Assembly (NCBI GenBank): GCA_937873665.1
Contig: CALMYW010000343.1
Span: forward strand, 1 to 9,530
Source: an uncultured Sphingorhabdus sp.
Lineage (GTDB): Bacteria > Pseudomonadota > Alphaproteobacteria > Sphingomonadales > Sphingomonadaceae
Length of the DNA stretch: 9,530 bases
Direction of reading: 5' to 3'
Below are positions 1 to 6,551 of the stretch, piece by piece. The notes below the pieces were generated by a model that saw only the letters and a program-made list of their open reading frames with translations, made no database searches and was not told where the DNA came from. How positions within the stretch are numbered: the stretch's first letter is position 1; each line of letters opens with the position of its first letter. The position numbers were made by a program, and so were the translations under genes.

Positions 1-378
1 CCGCAGGACCAGGTCCAGTCGGCCCGGGGCCTGACCGGCGGGGGCATAGACCTGCTCCCGGCGCAGAAAGCCGTAGCCGGCCAGGGCCGGGATGCTTCCC
101 GCGGCGATGCCCTCCGCGAGGACGGCGTTGGGGCGTCCGGTGTGGACGCCGATCCAACCCTGGCCCATGTCCACCCGCTCCAGGGTCCAAGCCAGGCGGC
201 GACGGGGATCCTCATGGTGACTGAGCTGGACGGGGGCCCCCGGCGCCCAGCAACTGGTCATGCGGCCGGTATTGGGGACGTGGGCGGTGACCCGGGTCCC
301 GTCAGCCAGTTCCACCTCCGCGAGGAAGCGTTGGTAACGGCGCAGGATGCGCCCGTCCGTCAGGGGTGGCAGTTGCAC
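1..378 (-). CDS. sfsA: SfsA DNA-binding/sugar fermentation stimulation protein, N-terminal 126 residues (runs off left edge)
   Basis: Reading the minus strand from a GTG at 378 gives an open frame of 126 codons to base 1. It shows the SfsA start pattern: QLPPLTDGRILRRYQRFLAE, then TAHVPNTGRMTSC (about residues 28-40), then LAWTLERVDMGQGW and VHTGRPNAVLAEGI. In the family the N-terminal half is an OB-like nucleic-acid-binding domain and the C-terminal half a nuclease-like fold. E. coli SfsA is about 234 residues, so roughly half is visible. SfsA binds DNA non-specifically and its name comes from stimulating maltose fermentation when overproduced; its real job is unsettled. I chose GTG because it gives the family N-terminus, a GGAG lies 9 nt upstream, and no in-frame ATG fits better. 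It lies 93 nt downstream of acyP on the same strand, so the two may be co-transcribed. No frame damage is visible. Confidence 0.93.
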   Translation of the reverse strand, partial: MQLPPLTDGRILRRYQRFLAEVELADGTRVTAHVPNTGRMTSCWAPGAPVQLSHHEDPRRRLAWTLERVDMGQGWIGVHTGRPNAVLAEGIAAGSIPALAGYGFLRREQVYAPAGQAPGRLDLVLR

Positions 379-420
379 CGTCGGCTTCTCCGTTTGGCCC
401 CGTGGTCCGCGCCGCCGGGT

Positions 421-465
421 GTCAGGGGTCCGGGGTCCGGGGCCCAAGGTCCGGGGTCAGGGCTC
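421..465. repeat. G-run tandem repeat between acyP and sfsA, potential G-quadruplex
   Basis: The nonamer GGTCCGGGG occurs at 427-435, 434-442 and 448-456, the first two overlapping with a 7-base period. Four GGGG runs (425-428, 432-435, 439-442, 453-456) are separated by loops of 3, 3 and 10 bases, so the plus strand could fold as a quadruplex. It lies wholly in the 93-base gap between the acyP stop and the sfsA start. The acyP-sfsA transcript would carry the C-rich complement. It looks like low-complexity intergenic expansion; any function is unproven. Confidence 0.7.
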
Positions 466-471
466 AGGCCC

Positions 472-765
472 CTAGCGGTTCAGGAAGCCGCTCAGCGCCT
501 GGTAAGGCACCGGCTCGCACGCGAGGCCCTCGACCCGGGCGAGGGGTGGGCCCTGGCTCAACCAGTCGCGCAATTCGGCCACCGCCGCCCGCGGCCCGCA
601 GACCAGGACCTCGACCCGCCCATCGGCGAGATTACGCGCATAGCCGCTCAACCCCAACCGCCGGGCCTCTTCCCGGGTGGAGGCACGGAAAAAGACCCCC
701 TGGACCCGGCCGGACACCAGGCAACGCATACCGATGAGTTCATCTCCATCCGAGTGCTGGTTCAC
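472..765 (-). CDS. acyP: Acylphosphatase
   Basis: This 97-residue protein belongs to the small cytosolic acylphosphatases (EC 3.6.1.7), which hydrolyse the carboxyl-phosphate bond of acyl phosphates such as acetyl phosphate or carbamoyl phosphate. The signature GRVQGVFFRAST lies at residues 19-30, with the phosphate-binding catalytic arginine as R27. The second signature, GYARNLADGRVEV, lies at 41-53 and carries the catalytic asparagine N45. Length matches the family (about 90-100). The ATG at 765 has a GAGG about 10 nt upstream. An internal ATG at codon 13 would give a start closer to many homologues but has a poorer ribosome site. No signal peptide or membrane segment is seen. The gene diverges from arsC across a 116-base gap and lies upstream of sfsA on the same strand. 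Confidence 0.96.
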   Translation of the reverse strand: MNQHSDGDELIGMRCLVSGRVQGVFFRASTREEARRLGLSGYARNLADGRVEVLVCGPRAAVAELRDWLSQGPPLARVEGLACEPVPYQALSGFLNR

Positions 766-881
766 GTTACTCTGGCCTCACTCACGTCAGATCCACCTTC
801 ACGCCGATTTCGTAAGCCCCGGAGTTAGAATAGGGCTCGTGCAAATGCCAATCACCTGGGCCCGTCCACGGCGAGGCAGAT
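766..881. promoter_or_regulatory. Divergent intergenic region between acyP and arsC
   Basis: This 116-base spacer must hold the promoters of both divergent transcripts. A TAGAAT hexamer at 826-831 could be a -10 element for arsC, but no convincing -35 lies 16-18 bases before it. A GAGG five bases before the arsC ATG at 882 is a good ribosome site. I see no clear inverted repeat that would mark an ArsR-type operator. Confidence 0.3.
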
Positions 882-1795
<914 letters not shown>

Positions 1796-1810
1796 CGGTC
1801 CCCCGCGAGC

Positions 1811-2635
1811 GTGTCGCGGCACCCAGTGCCAGCCCCTGCGGCTCCTCCTGCCCCTGGGCAATGGCCAAGGCCGGCATCGCCCACCCCCGGCCCGGAGCGG
1901 GGTGAAGCCGGCCACACCCCGCCCGGGGGGATCGGCGGTCTGCAACTGCCCCTGGCCCTGAGCCCGAGCACCGAGTCGGACTTTTCCGCCTACCTGGCCG
2001 GGCCCAATGCTGAGGTGGTCGCGGCCCTAACCGCCTGGGCCCGACCCGCGGCCACCGACGGCTTTATCTATCTCCATGGCCCCACGGGTACGGCGAAGGG
2101 CCGCTTCCGCTAGGGGGCCTGCGGGGCCGCGCGGCTGGAGGGGCTGGCGGCCGCCTGCCTGCCCCTGGATCATCCCGGGCTCGAACCCGCCGCCTTCGAG
2201 GCCCTAGAGGACTGGGACCGCATCGCCCTCGACGGCCTGGAGGCCGTGATCGGTCAGGCAACCTGGGCAGAGGCCCTCTTCCACCTCTACAATCGCCTGC
2301 GGGAGGCCGGACGGGGGCTGCTGGTCGCGGCCCGGTGCCCCGCCGCGGAGCTCGGCATCCAACTGCCGGATCTCGCTTCACGGCTGACCTGGGGCGCCAC
2401 CTACCGGCTGAGGCCCCTGGATGAGCAGGACTGCGCCGTGCTGCTCCGCCACGCCGCCCACCGCCGCGGCCTCAAGCTGGGCGAGGAGGCCATCGCCTAT
2501 CTGCTCAAGCGCTGTCCACGGGAGCCCGGCTACCTGCTGGGGCTGCTCGGGCGGCTGGATCGGGCGAGTCTCACCCACAAAAAGCGTCCAACCCTACCGC
2601 TGATCCGCGCCCTGATCGAGGAATCGCGGGGCTGA
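1811..2635 (+). pseudogene. hda: hda, DnaA regulatory inactivator, interrupted by an in-frame TAG at 2111-2113
   Basis: One continuous frame carries Hda from LQLPLAL (codon at 1940) to the stop at 2633-2635. That is 231 codons counting the internal stop, the usual Hda length, so nothing is deleted. Hda is the AAA+ partner of the beta clamp that stimulates ATP hydrolysis by DnaA after replication begins. QLPLAL is the clamp-binding motif. Walker A has decayed to GPTGTAKG (2078-2101), losing a glycine and the Ser/Thr. Three codons later a TAG stands where homologues often have Gln, consistent with CAG to TAG. Walker B reads ALDGLEAV, with Gly where Asp or Asn is usual. The second half, ALFHLYNRLRE, LPDLASRLTWG with the arginine finger at 2381-2383, and GRLDRASLTHKK, is well kept. 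The only canonical starts are GTG at 1811 or 1826, giving a Pro/Ala-rich extension; the real start is unclear. Sequencing error or readthrough is possible. Confidence 0.85.
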
Positions 2636-2649
2636 TTTCTCCCCGGTAG

Positions 2650-2925
2650 CTCACTGACCGCCAGTCTTTTCACTGTCCTTTGGATCGCTTGCTCTTGACA
2701 ATTCGGCGGCAAGGTTTAGGCCGGTACTTGCCAGCCGCGTACCCGAAGCCGGTCGAACAGGGTGAAGCCCGGATCGGTGCCGTCGATCAGCTTCCAGGAC
2801 CCCGCTGGGATGCCGCGCGCCATGTCGCCGCCGAAAACGATCTCAAACGGCCCCATCTTCGCGATCTCGTCGGCCAGGTATTGTGCGCTGCGATAGAAGG
2901 ACGTGTTGCCGTTCTTCAGAATGGG
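2650..2925 (-). pseudogene. Remnant of a glutamate decarboxylase gene, C-terminal region only
   Basis: The minus strand from about 2915 down reads [53 protein letters not shown], stop, TLPPNCQEQAIQR. This matches residues 357-432 of the intact glutamate decarboxylase encoded at 4951-6384. By eye the DNA is about 85% identical over roughly 130 aligned bases, with a 9-base deletion in the GFTLYDLAD region and a TAA at 2716-2718 in place of the Tyr of VPAYTLP. Weak resemblance continues to about 2650, close to the hda stop at 2635. The upstream five-sixths of the gene, including the PLP-lysine region, is absent. The copy is too diverged to be a fresh duplication of the nearby gene. It more likely remains from another gad allele or from recombination that brought in the island. 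Both limits are approximate. Confidence 0.82.
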
Positions 2926-2934
2926 ACCGGGGTT

Positions 2935-2963
2935 TTGATCGCGGGAGCCTTTACCGGTAATCT
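2935..2963 (+). promoter_or_regulatory. Candidate promoter for the TRIC-type channel gene
   Basis: TTGATC (2935-2940) and TAATCT (2958-2963) are separated by 17 bases, the ideal spacing, but match consensus at only four and three positions. The pair lies 73 bases before the ATG at 3037, just past the gad remnant. The plus-strand channel gene needs its own promoter because its neighbours on both sides are antisense or pseudogenic. This is a weak call. Confidence 0.28.
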
Positions 2964-3036
2964 ACTTCTGCCATGCAGTATACCGGGTCGACCGGACGCT
3001 CTTGGACTTGCCAAATCCCCTTGGCGGTGGCCTCAG

Positions 3037-3672
3037 ATGCAGTTTTTCAGCTATTGGATCGGCATAGCGGGAATCACCGCCTTTGCTGTGACGGCAGTGC
3101 TCGTTTTGGCGCCGAAAGGGATCGATCTCTTCAGCGCCATCGTGCTTGGCATTATCACGGCGGTCGGCGGCGGTACCATCAGGGATATGGTCTTGGATGT
3201 TCCGGTCTTCTGGGCTGCCGATCTGAATTACGTGTGGGTCGCCATCGGTGCGAGCCTGGTCACCTTCTTTGCTGAGTCGTTGTTCACGCGAAGAGAGATC
3301 TACCAACTCATGCTGTATATCGATGGCCTCGGTGCCGCCTTGTTTGCGATACAGACCATCGACAAGGCATGGGCTATGGACTTCGGTCGCCCGCTCGCCC
3401 CGATCATCCTGGGCATCGTCACGGCCATCGGTGGAGGCCTACTTCGAGATGTATTGTCAGGTCGCCAGACGCTCTTGATGACGCGCGAACTCTATGCCAC
3501 GCCGGTGCTGATCGGATGCACGCTCTACGTTGCGCTACTGACCTGGGTCCCGGAGCATCAAGCTGCCGGTGCGCTCTGCTGTGTCGCTATCATCTTCGCG
3601 CTGCGTGCGGCAGCGATTCGCTGGGATTTGATCGTGCCTCAGTGGTTAATCACGAAGGCGAAGGCGGACTGA
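3037..3672 (+). CDS. TRIC/YadS-type cation channel family protein (UPF0126, PF03458)
   Basis: The 211-residue inner-membrane protein has two tandem copies of a three-helix unit, each with the family signature GGGxxRD: AVGGGTIRDMVLD around residues 42-54 and AIGGGLLRDVLSG around 130-142. A DGLGAALFAIQ segment follows at 96-106. Length matches E. coli YadS/YicG (about 205-210). Prokaryotic members include structurally solved trimeric K+-permeable TRIC channels, while Pfam names the domain a glycine transporter, so the substrate here is open. The frame stays open upstream to 2680, but that extension reads antisense through the gad remnant. I therefore place the start at the ATG at 3037, which gives the usual N-terminus (MQFFSYWIG) with GGTGG six bases upstream. 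The gene converges on the unknown membrane-protein gene ending at 3824. It is the only intact plus-strand gene right of 2636. Confidence 0.9.
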   Translation: MQFFSYWIGIAGITAFAVTAVLVLAPKGIDLFSAIVLGIITAVGGGTIRDMVLDVPVFWAADLNYVWVAIGASLVTFFAESLFTRREIYQLMLYIDGLGAALFAIQTIDKAWAMDFGRPLAPIILGIVTAIGGGLLRDVLSGRQTLLMTRELYATPVLIGCTLYVALLTWVPEHQAAGALCCVAIIFALRAAAIRWDLIVPQWLITKAKAD

Positions 3673-3728
3673 GGGCCACGTGGTCCGGCGCAACCCTACC
3701 CAAAAATCCCGCAGGCATACCCCACCGG

Positions 3729-3768
3729 AAAGCAATGCGCTTTGGAACAACGCAAGTGTGCGTTGTTC
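3729..3768. terminator. Tandem hairpins between convergent genes
   Basis: Two inverted repeats stand side by side. AAAGC/GCTTT (3729-3733 and 3739-3743) has a five-base loop. GAACAACGCA/TGCGTTGTTC (3745-3754 and 3759-3768) is a perfect ten-base stem with a four-base loop. They lie in the 151-base gap between the convergent stops at 3672 and 3824, where a bidirectional terminator is expected. Neither side has a run of T, so intrinsic termination would be weak. An mRNA 3'-end protecting structure or a protein-binding palindrome is equally possible. Confidence 0.5.
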
Positions 3769-3823
3769 GGATCCGGGATCGCATCTGACCCTGGATTAAA
3801 GGTGATGCAATGAAGCGCTTGTT

Positions 3824-4729
3824 TCAGCGCGACAGCACCGACTTGTCGGGCGCTGTTGCATCCGCATCGAACAGCTCAGGGATCATCAGGTAGCTCGCGA
3901 CAAAGAAGCACACGGCGCCGACGAAGGTCCATAGATTTGCATCCCAGTTCCAACCAGCGTCGGGTGGTGGCGGGAAGAACGCATAGATGGCCGAAACCTG
4001 GAAAGCGACGGAGCCGGCCAAGTTGATCATGACCACCCACCAAGCGACTTGGCGCGGTTCGAACGACCACCAACCGTGCGAGATTTCCATCAATGCCAAG
4101 TAACTGGCCGCAAGAAAACAGATGCTCCCAGCCAGATCGGGGGTCCAGATCAACACATCCTTCTCCACCCAACCGAGTCCCGCAAGGAGCGCATTTCCGG
4201 TATTGAGGTTGAACAACAAGGTGCCCGCAAACTGGATCAGACTGGAAAGATAACCGGCGTTGTGAGGTTTCCACGCGAACCAGCGCCAAGCCGGGCGTTG
4301 ACCGTCCGGCCCCGTTCCCAGGTCGGCGATATCCCCGTTGAAAGCCTCCAGCAGTTGCAGACCGGCAGCAGCCGTAAAAAAAAACGAACCAATGAAGAAT
4401 ACGATTCCGATTGCGGATGCCGTGGTCATTCCCGGCTCCAGCAACTGTGACCAGTTGGTGGCAAAGCTGCCGTAGGCGAAGCAGGCGGACCCGATAAGAA
4501 ACAACAGGGCAATCCACCAGGCCAAGCGCCGAGGTGCCCAGAGCCGGAACCAGGACGCTTGCGGCAGCGACAGGCGCAGCCGCACGCCAATGGGACTCAG
4601 GTGGAGCGGTTGCAGTTGCTTGCGGTAACGCCTTGACAGGAAAACCAGCTGATGACCGTCATCCCGAGTTTCGACAACGCGAGAAACAAACGGGTTGCGG
4701 ATCGAGCGCCGATTAGCAGTCGTACTCAT
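3824..4729 (-). CDS. Six-helix integral membrane protein of unknown function with a threefold internal repeat
   Basis: I do not recognise this 301-residue protein with confidence. It has a basic, non-membrane N-terminus (residues 1-66, many Arg) and six hydrophobic segments at about 70-90, 103-128, 157-178, 197-216, 229-251 and 266-287. Every helix holds [IAV]-G-[STA]-x-x-F, with the glycine at 80, 114, 169, 201, 239 and 271. In helices 2, 4 and 6 a Glu follows 14 residues after that glycine (E128, E215, E285). This implies three copies of a two-helix unit. The pattern recalls the short two-helix YrhK-like proteins, but that link is a guess. There is no signal peptide or catalytic motif. A run of nine T codes for Phe 116-118. 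No Shine-Dalgarno precedes the ATG at 4729, whose ATGA overlaps the end of an upstream open frame, so coupled translation is possible. It lies downstream of glutamate decarboxylase on the same strand. Confidence 0.85.
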   Translation of the reverse strand: MSTTANRRSIRNPFVSRVVETRDDGHQLVFLSRRYRKQLQPLHLSPIGVRLRLSLPQASWFRLWAPRRLAWWIALLFLIGSACFAYGSFATNWSQLLEPGMTTASAIGIVFFIGSFFFTAAAGLQLLEAFNGDIADLGTGPDGQRPAWRWFAWKPHNAGYLSSLIQFAGTLLFNLNTGNALLAGLGWVEKDVLIWTPDLAGSICFLAASYLALMEISHGWWSFEPRQVAWWVVMINLAGSVAFQVSAIYAFFPPPPDAGWNWDANLWTFVGAVCFFVASYLMIPELFDADATAPDKSVLSR

Positions 4730-4839
4730 ACGACGGGTGCCGGAACTGGTGCGGGGGAACCGAGCTTCTCATCGCCCATGGCATCTACTGCGGCCGCGTA
4801 TCCGGTGGCAAGCCCTGTTTCGATCTGCAATCTCGACAA
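4726..4839 (-). CDS. Candidate 37-residue small ORF coupled to the membrane-protein gene
   Basis: A TTG at 4839, with GAGG six bases upstream, opens a frame for 37 codons beginning MSRLQIETGLATGYAAAVDA and ending PAPVPAPVV. Its TGA (4728-4726) overlaps the ATG of the six-helix protein as ATGA, the usual sign of translational coupling, and that downstream gene has no ribosome site of its own. An in-frame ATG at 4779 would leave a 17-residue leader. A competing frame, ATG at 4939 to 4769 (56 Arg-rich residues), starts 9 bases after an AGGA but looks less protein-like. I recognise neither. This could simply be the untranslated spacer after glutamate decarboxylase. Confidence 0.3.
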   Translation of the reverse strand: MSRLQIETGLATGYAAAVDAMGDEKLGSPAPVPAPVV

Positions 4840-4950
4840 TGCCTTCCTCTTTATAATCAGCGGGAAGGAGAAAGCCGCGCACCGACTGTGCTCTCCGCCC
4901 CAGGTCGCCGTGCCGGCGGTTACCGTGCAGTTGAGACATGATACAGCGTC

Positions 4951-6384
4951 CTAATGATGGAAGCCCGATGCCTCTTTGCTCGTGAGCGACTCCTGAATCG
5001 GATGCGCTTCGATATGATCCAAGGCCGCCTTCATGTGATCGATGAGCAGCATACAGAGGTCGCGGCTCACGCCGTTGCGCACCAAGATCCTCTGGACCGC
5101 TTGGTCTTGACAATTCGACGGCAACGTATACGCCGGCACCTGCCAGCCGCGCACCCGGAGCCGATCGGCGAGATCGTACAAGGTGAAGCCCGGATCGGTG
5201 CCCTCCGCGAGCTTCCAAGCAACCGCCGGGATGCCGCGTGCCATGTCGCCGCCGAAGACGATCTCGAACGGCCCCATCGTCGCGATCTCCGCGGCCAGAT
5301 ATTCAGCGCTGCGATAGCAGGCGGTATGAACCTTACGGTAGCCCTCCCGTCCGAGGCGAAGGAAGTTATAGTACTGGCAGACGAGCTGCCCGCCGGGCCG
5401 AGAAAAGTTCAGCGCGATGTCGCGCATGTTGCCGCCGAGATAGTTCACCCAGAACACCATACTCTCGGGCAGGTCCTGCTCTTCGCGCCACAGCACCCAA
5501 CCCACACCGAGGGGGGCGAGGCCGAACTTATGCCCCGAAGCGTTGATCGAACGGACCCTCGGCAAACGAAAGTCCCACTCCAAGTCAGGTGCGCAGAAAG
5601 GGGCGAGGAAGCCGCCGCTGGCGCCGTCGACGTGGATCGGGATGTCGAGACCGCTCTTGGTCTGAAAGGCATCCAATGCGTCGCTGATAGCCTTTACCGG
5701 CTCGTACTCACCGGTGAAGGTCACGCCCAGTGTCGGCACGACGCCGATCGTATTCTCGTCGCAGCGGCTCAGGACCTCTTCGGGCGTCATCAAGAGTCGC
5801 CCCTTGTCCATCGGAATCTCGCGGTGTTCGATATCCCAGTAGCGGGTGAATTTGTGCCAGCAGATCTGGACGGGCCCGGTAATGAGATTCGGCTTTTCGG
5901 TGGGCTTGCCCTCGGCCCGGCGACGCATCTCCCAGCGGCGCTTCATGGCCAGCCCACCCAACATTGCGGCCTCGCTGGAGCCCGTGGTTGAGCATCCTAC
6001 CGCCTGCTCGCCGGCAGGCGCATTCCAAAGATCGGCGAGCATCTTCACACAGCGCGATTCAATCTCGGCCGTCTGGGGATATTCGTCCTTGTCGATCATG
6101 TTCTTGTCGATACAGGCATCCATCAGCCGATGGATCTCGGGCTCTTCCCAAGTCTGGCAGAAGGTCGCGAGATTCTGACGCGAATTCCCGTCGAGCATCA
6201 GCTCGTCGCGGACCGCAGCATAAATCCGTCGCGGATCGCGCTCGATATCAGGGAAGGTCGACTTCGGGAGGCCCATCACGAACTCGCTGGCACCGTAGGT
6301 CTCGTCGTTGCTATTCTTTCCCTCGTCATACAGAGGATCCTGGTCGCTGCGACCCGTTTGCTTGCTCACGTTCTGTTTCGGCAT
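4951..6384 (-). CDS. gadB: Glutamate decarboxylase (PLP-dependent)
   Basis: The 477-residue cytosolic enzyme converts L-glutamate plus a proton to GABA and CO2, raising internal pH under acid stress. The PLP lysine is K286 in [15 protein letters not shown] (279-293), preceded by H285. The cofactor-ring aspartate is D253 in HVDGASGG. The substrate-side blocks [20 protein letters not shown] (131-150) and [12 protein letters not shown] (217-228) are intact, as is [11 protein letters not shown] (412-422). Length is close to the usual 460-470. The chain ends GFHH, placing a His one residue from the C-terminus, where E. coli GadB has His465 (ending FKHT), which blocks the active site at neutral pH. 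The ATG has a strong GAGGAG nine bases upstream. The gene stands 167 bases after the porin gene on the same strand and 225 bases before the membrane-protein gene. No GadC antiporter or glutaminase is in view. Confidence 0.98.
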   Translation of the reverse strand: MPKQNVSKQTGRSDQDPLYDEGKNSNDETYGASEFVMGLPKSTFPDIERDPRRIYAAVRDELMLDGNSRQNLATFCQTWEEPEIHRLMDACIDKNMIDKDEYPQTAEIESRCVKMLADLWNAPAGEQAVGCSTTGSSEAAMLGGLAMKRRWEMRRRAEGKPTEKPNLITGPVQICWHKFTRYWDIEHREIPMDKGRLLMTPEEVLSRCDENTIGVVPTLGVTFTGEYEPVKAISDALDAFQTKSGLDIPIHVDGASGGFLAPFCAPDLEWDFRLPRVRSINASGHKFGLAPLGVGWVLWREEQDLPESMVFWVNYLGGNMRDIALNFSRPGGQLVCQYYNFLRLGREGYRKVHTACYRSAEYLAAEIATMGPFEIVFGGDMARGIPAVAWKLAEGTDPGFTLYDLADRLRVRGWQVPAYTLPSNCQDQAVQRILVRNGVSRDLCMLLIDHMKAALDHIEAHPIQESLTSKEASGFHH

Positions 6385-6428
6385 CGTTGAATACTCCTCG
6401 ACAATGGAAAAGGTGAAATTCGAACCCC

Positions 6429-6464
6429 CGTCAATCGATCGGCCGCTCTGCCGAACAATCGATC
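6429..6464 (-). promoter_or_regulatory. Direct repeat upstream of glutamate decarboxylase, possible operator or promoter
   Basis: CAATCGATC (plus-strand reading) occurs exactly at 6432-6440 and 6456-6464, a period of 24 bases. Both copies lie 48-80 bases upstream of the gad ATG at 6384. Read on the minus strand, the nearer copy overlaps TTGACG (6434-6429), a five-of-six match to a -35 box, but no good -10 follows at 16-18 bases. Two copies of one site at near-integral helical spacing suggest a regulator-binding pair. No regulator gene is in the window. Confidence 0.35.
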
Positions 6465-6551
6465 AAGTGGACCGCCGATCTCCTGCTTCAGTGCTGAAAT
6501 TCTGTTCAGTCGGAGAGTTCTGTAAGCACGGCCGTTTGGTGAACGGGTGAA

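Noticed and set aside
142..828. Long plus-strand open frame of 228 codons
   Set aside because: It is antisense to sfsA and acyP, both recognisable proteins, and its Pro/Arg/Gly-rich translation shows no family pattern. High GC makes such shadows common.
2680..3036. 119-codon N-terminal extension of the TRIC-type channel frame
   Set aside because: The extension reads antisense through the gad remnant. The channel family starts at the ATG at 3037 and the downstream protein then has the normal length.
3744..3770. Integron attC-like site (AAC and GTT words in an inverted repeat)
   Set aside because: The right-hand GTTGTTC does not fit the GTTRRRY core site, there is no second inner core pair, and no integrase is present.
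4954..5991. Plus-strand open frame of 345 codons
   Set aside because: It is the complement of glutamate decarboxylase, whose catalytic motifs are all intact on the minus strand.
6416..6455. tRNA-like words (TTCGAACCCCC and GGCCGCTCTGCCG)
   Set aside because: On the minus strand the would-be T-arm cannot pair (GGGGG opposite TTCAC), and no acceptor stem or anticodon arm can be drawn.
6532..6546. CCGTT/AACGG hairpin just after the porin stop as an intrinsic terminator
   Set aside because: The stem is only five bases with no T run, too weak to list as a terminator.
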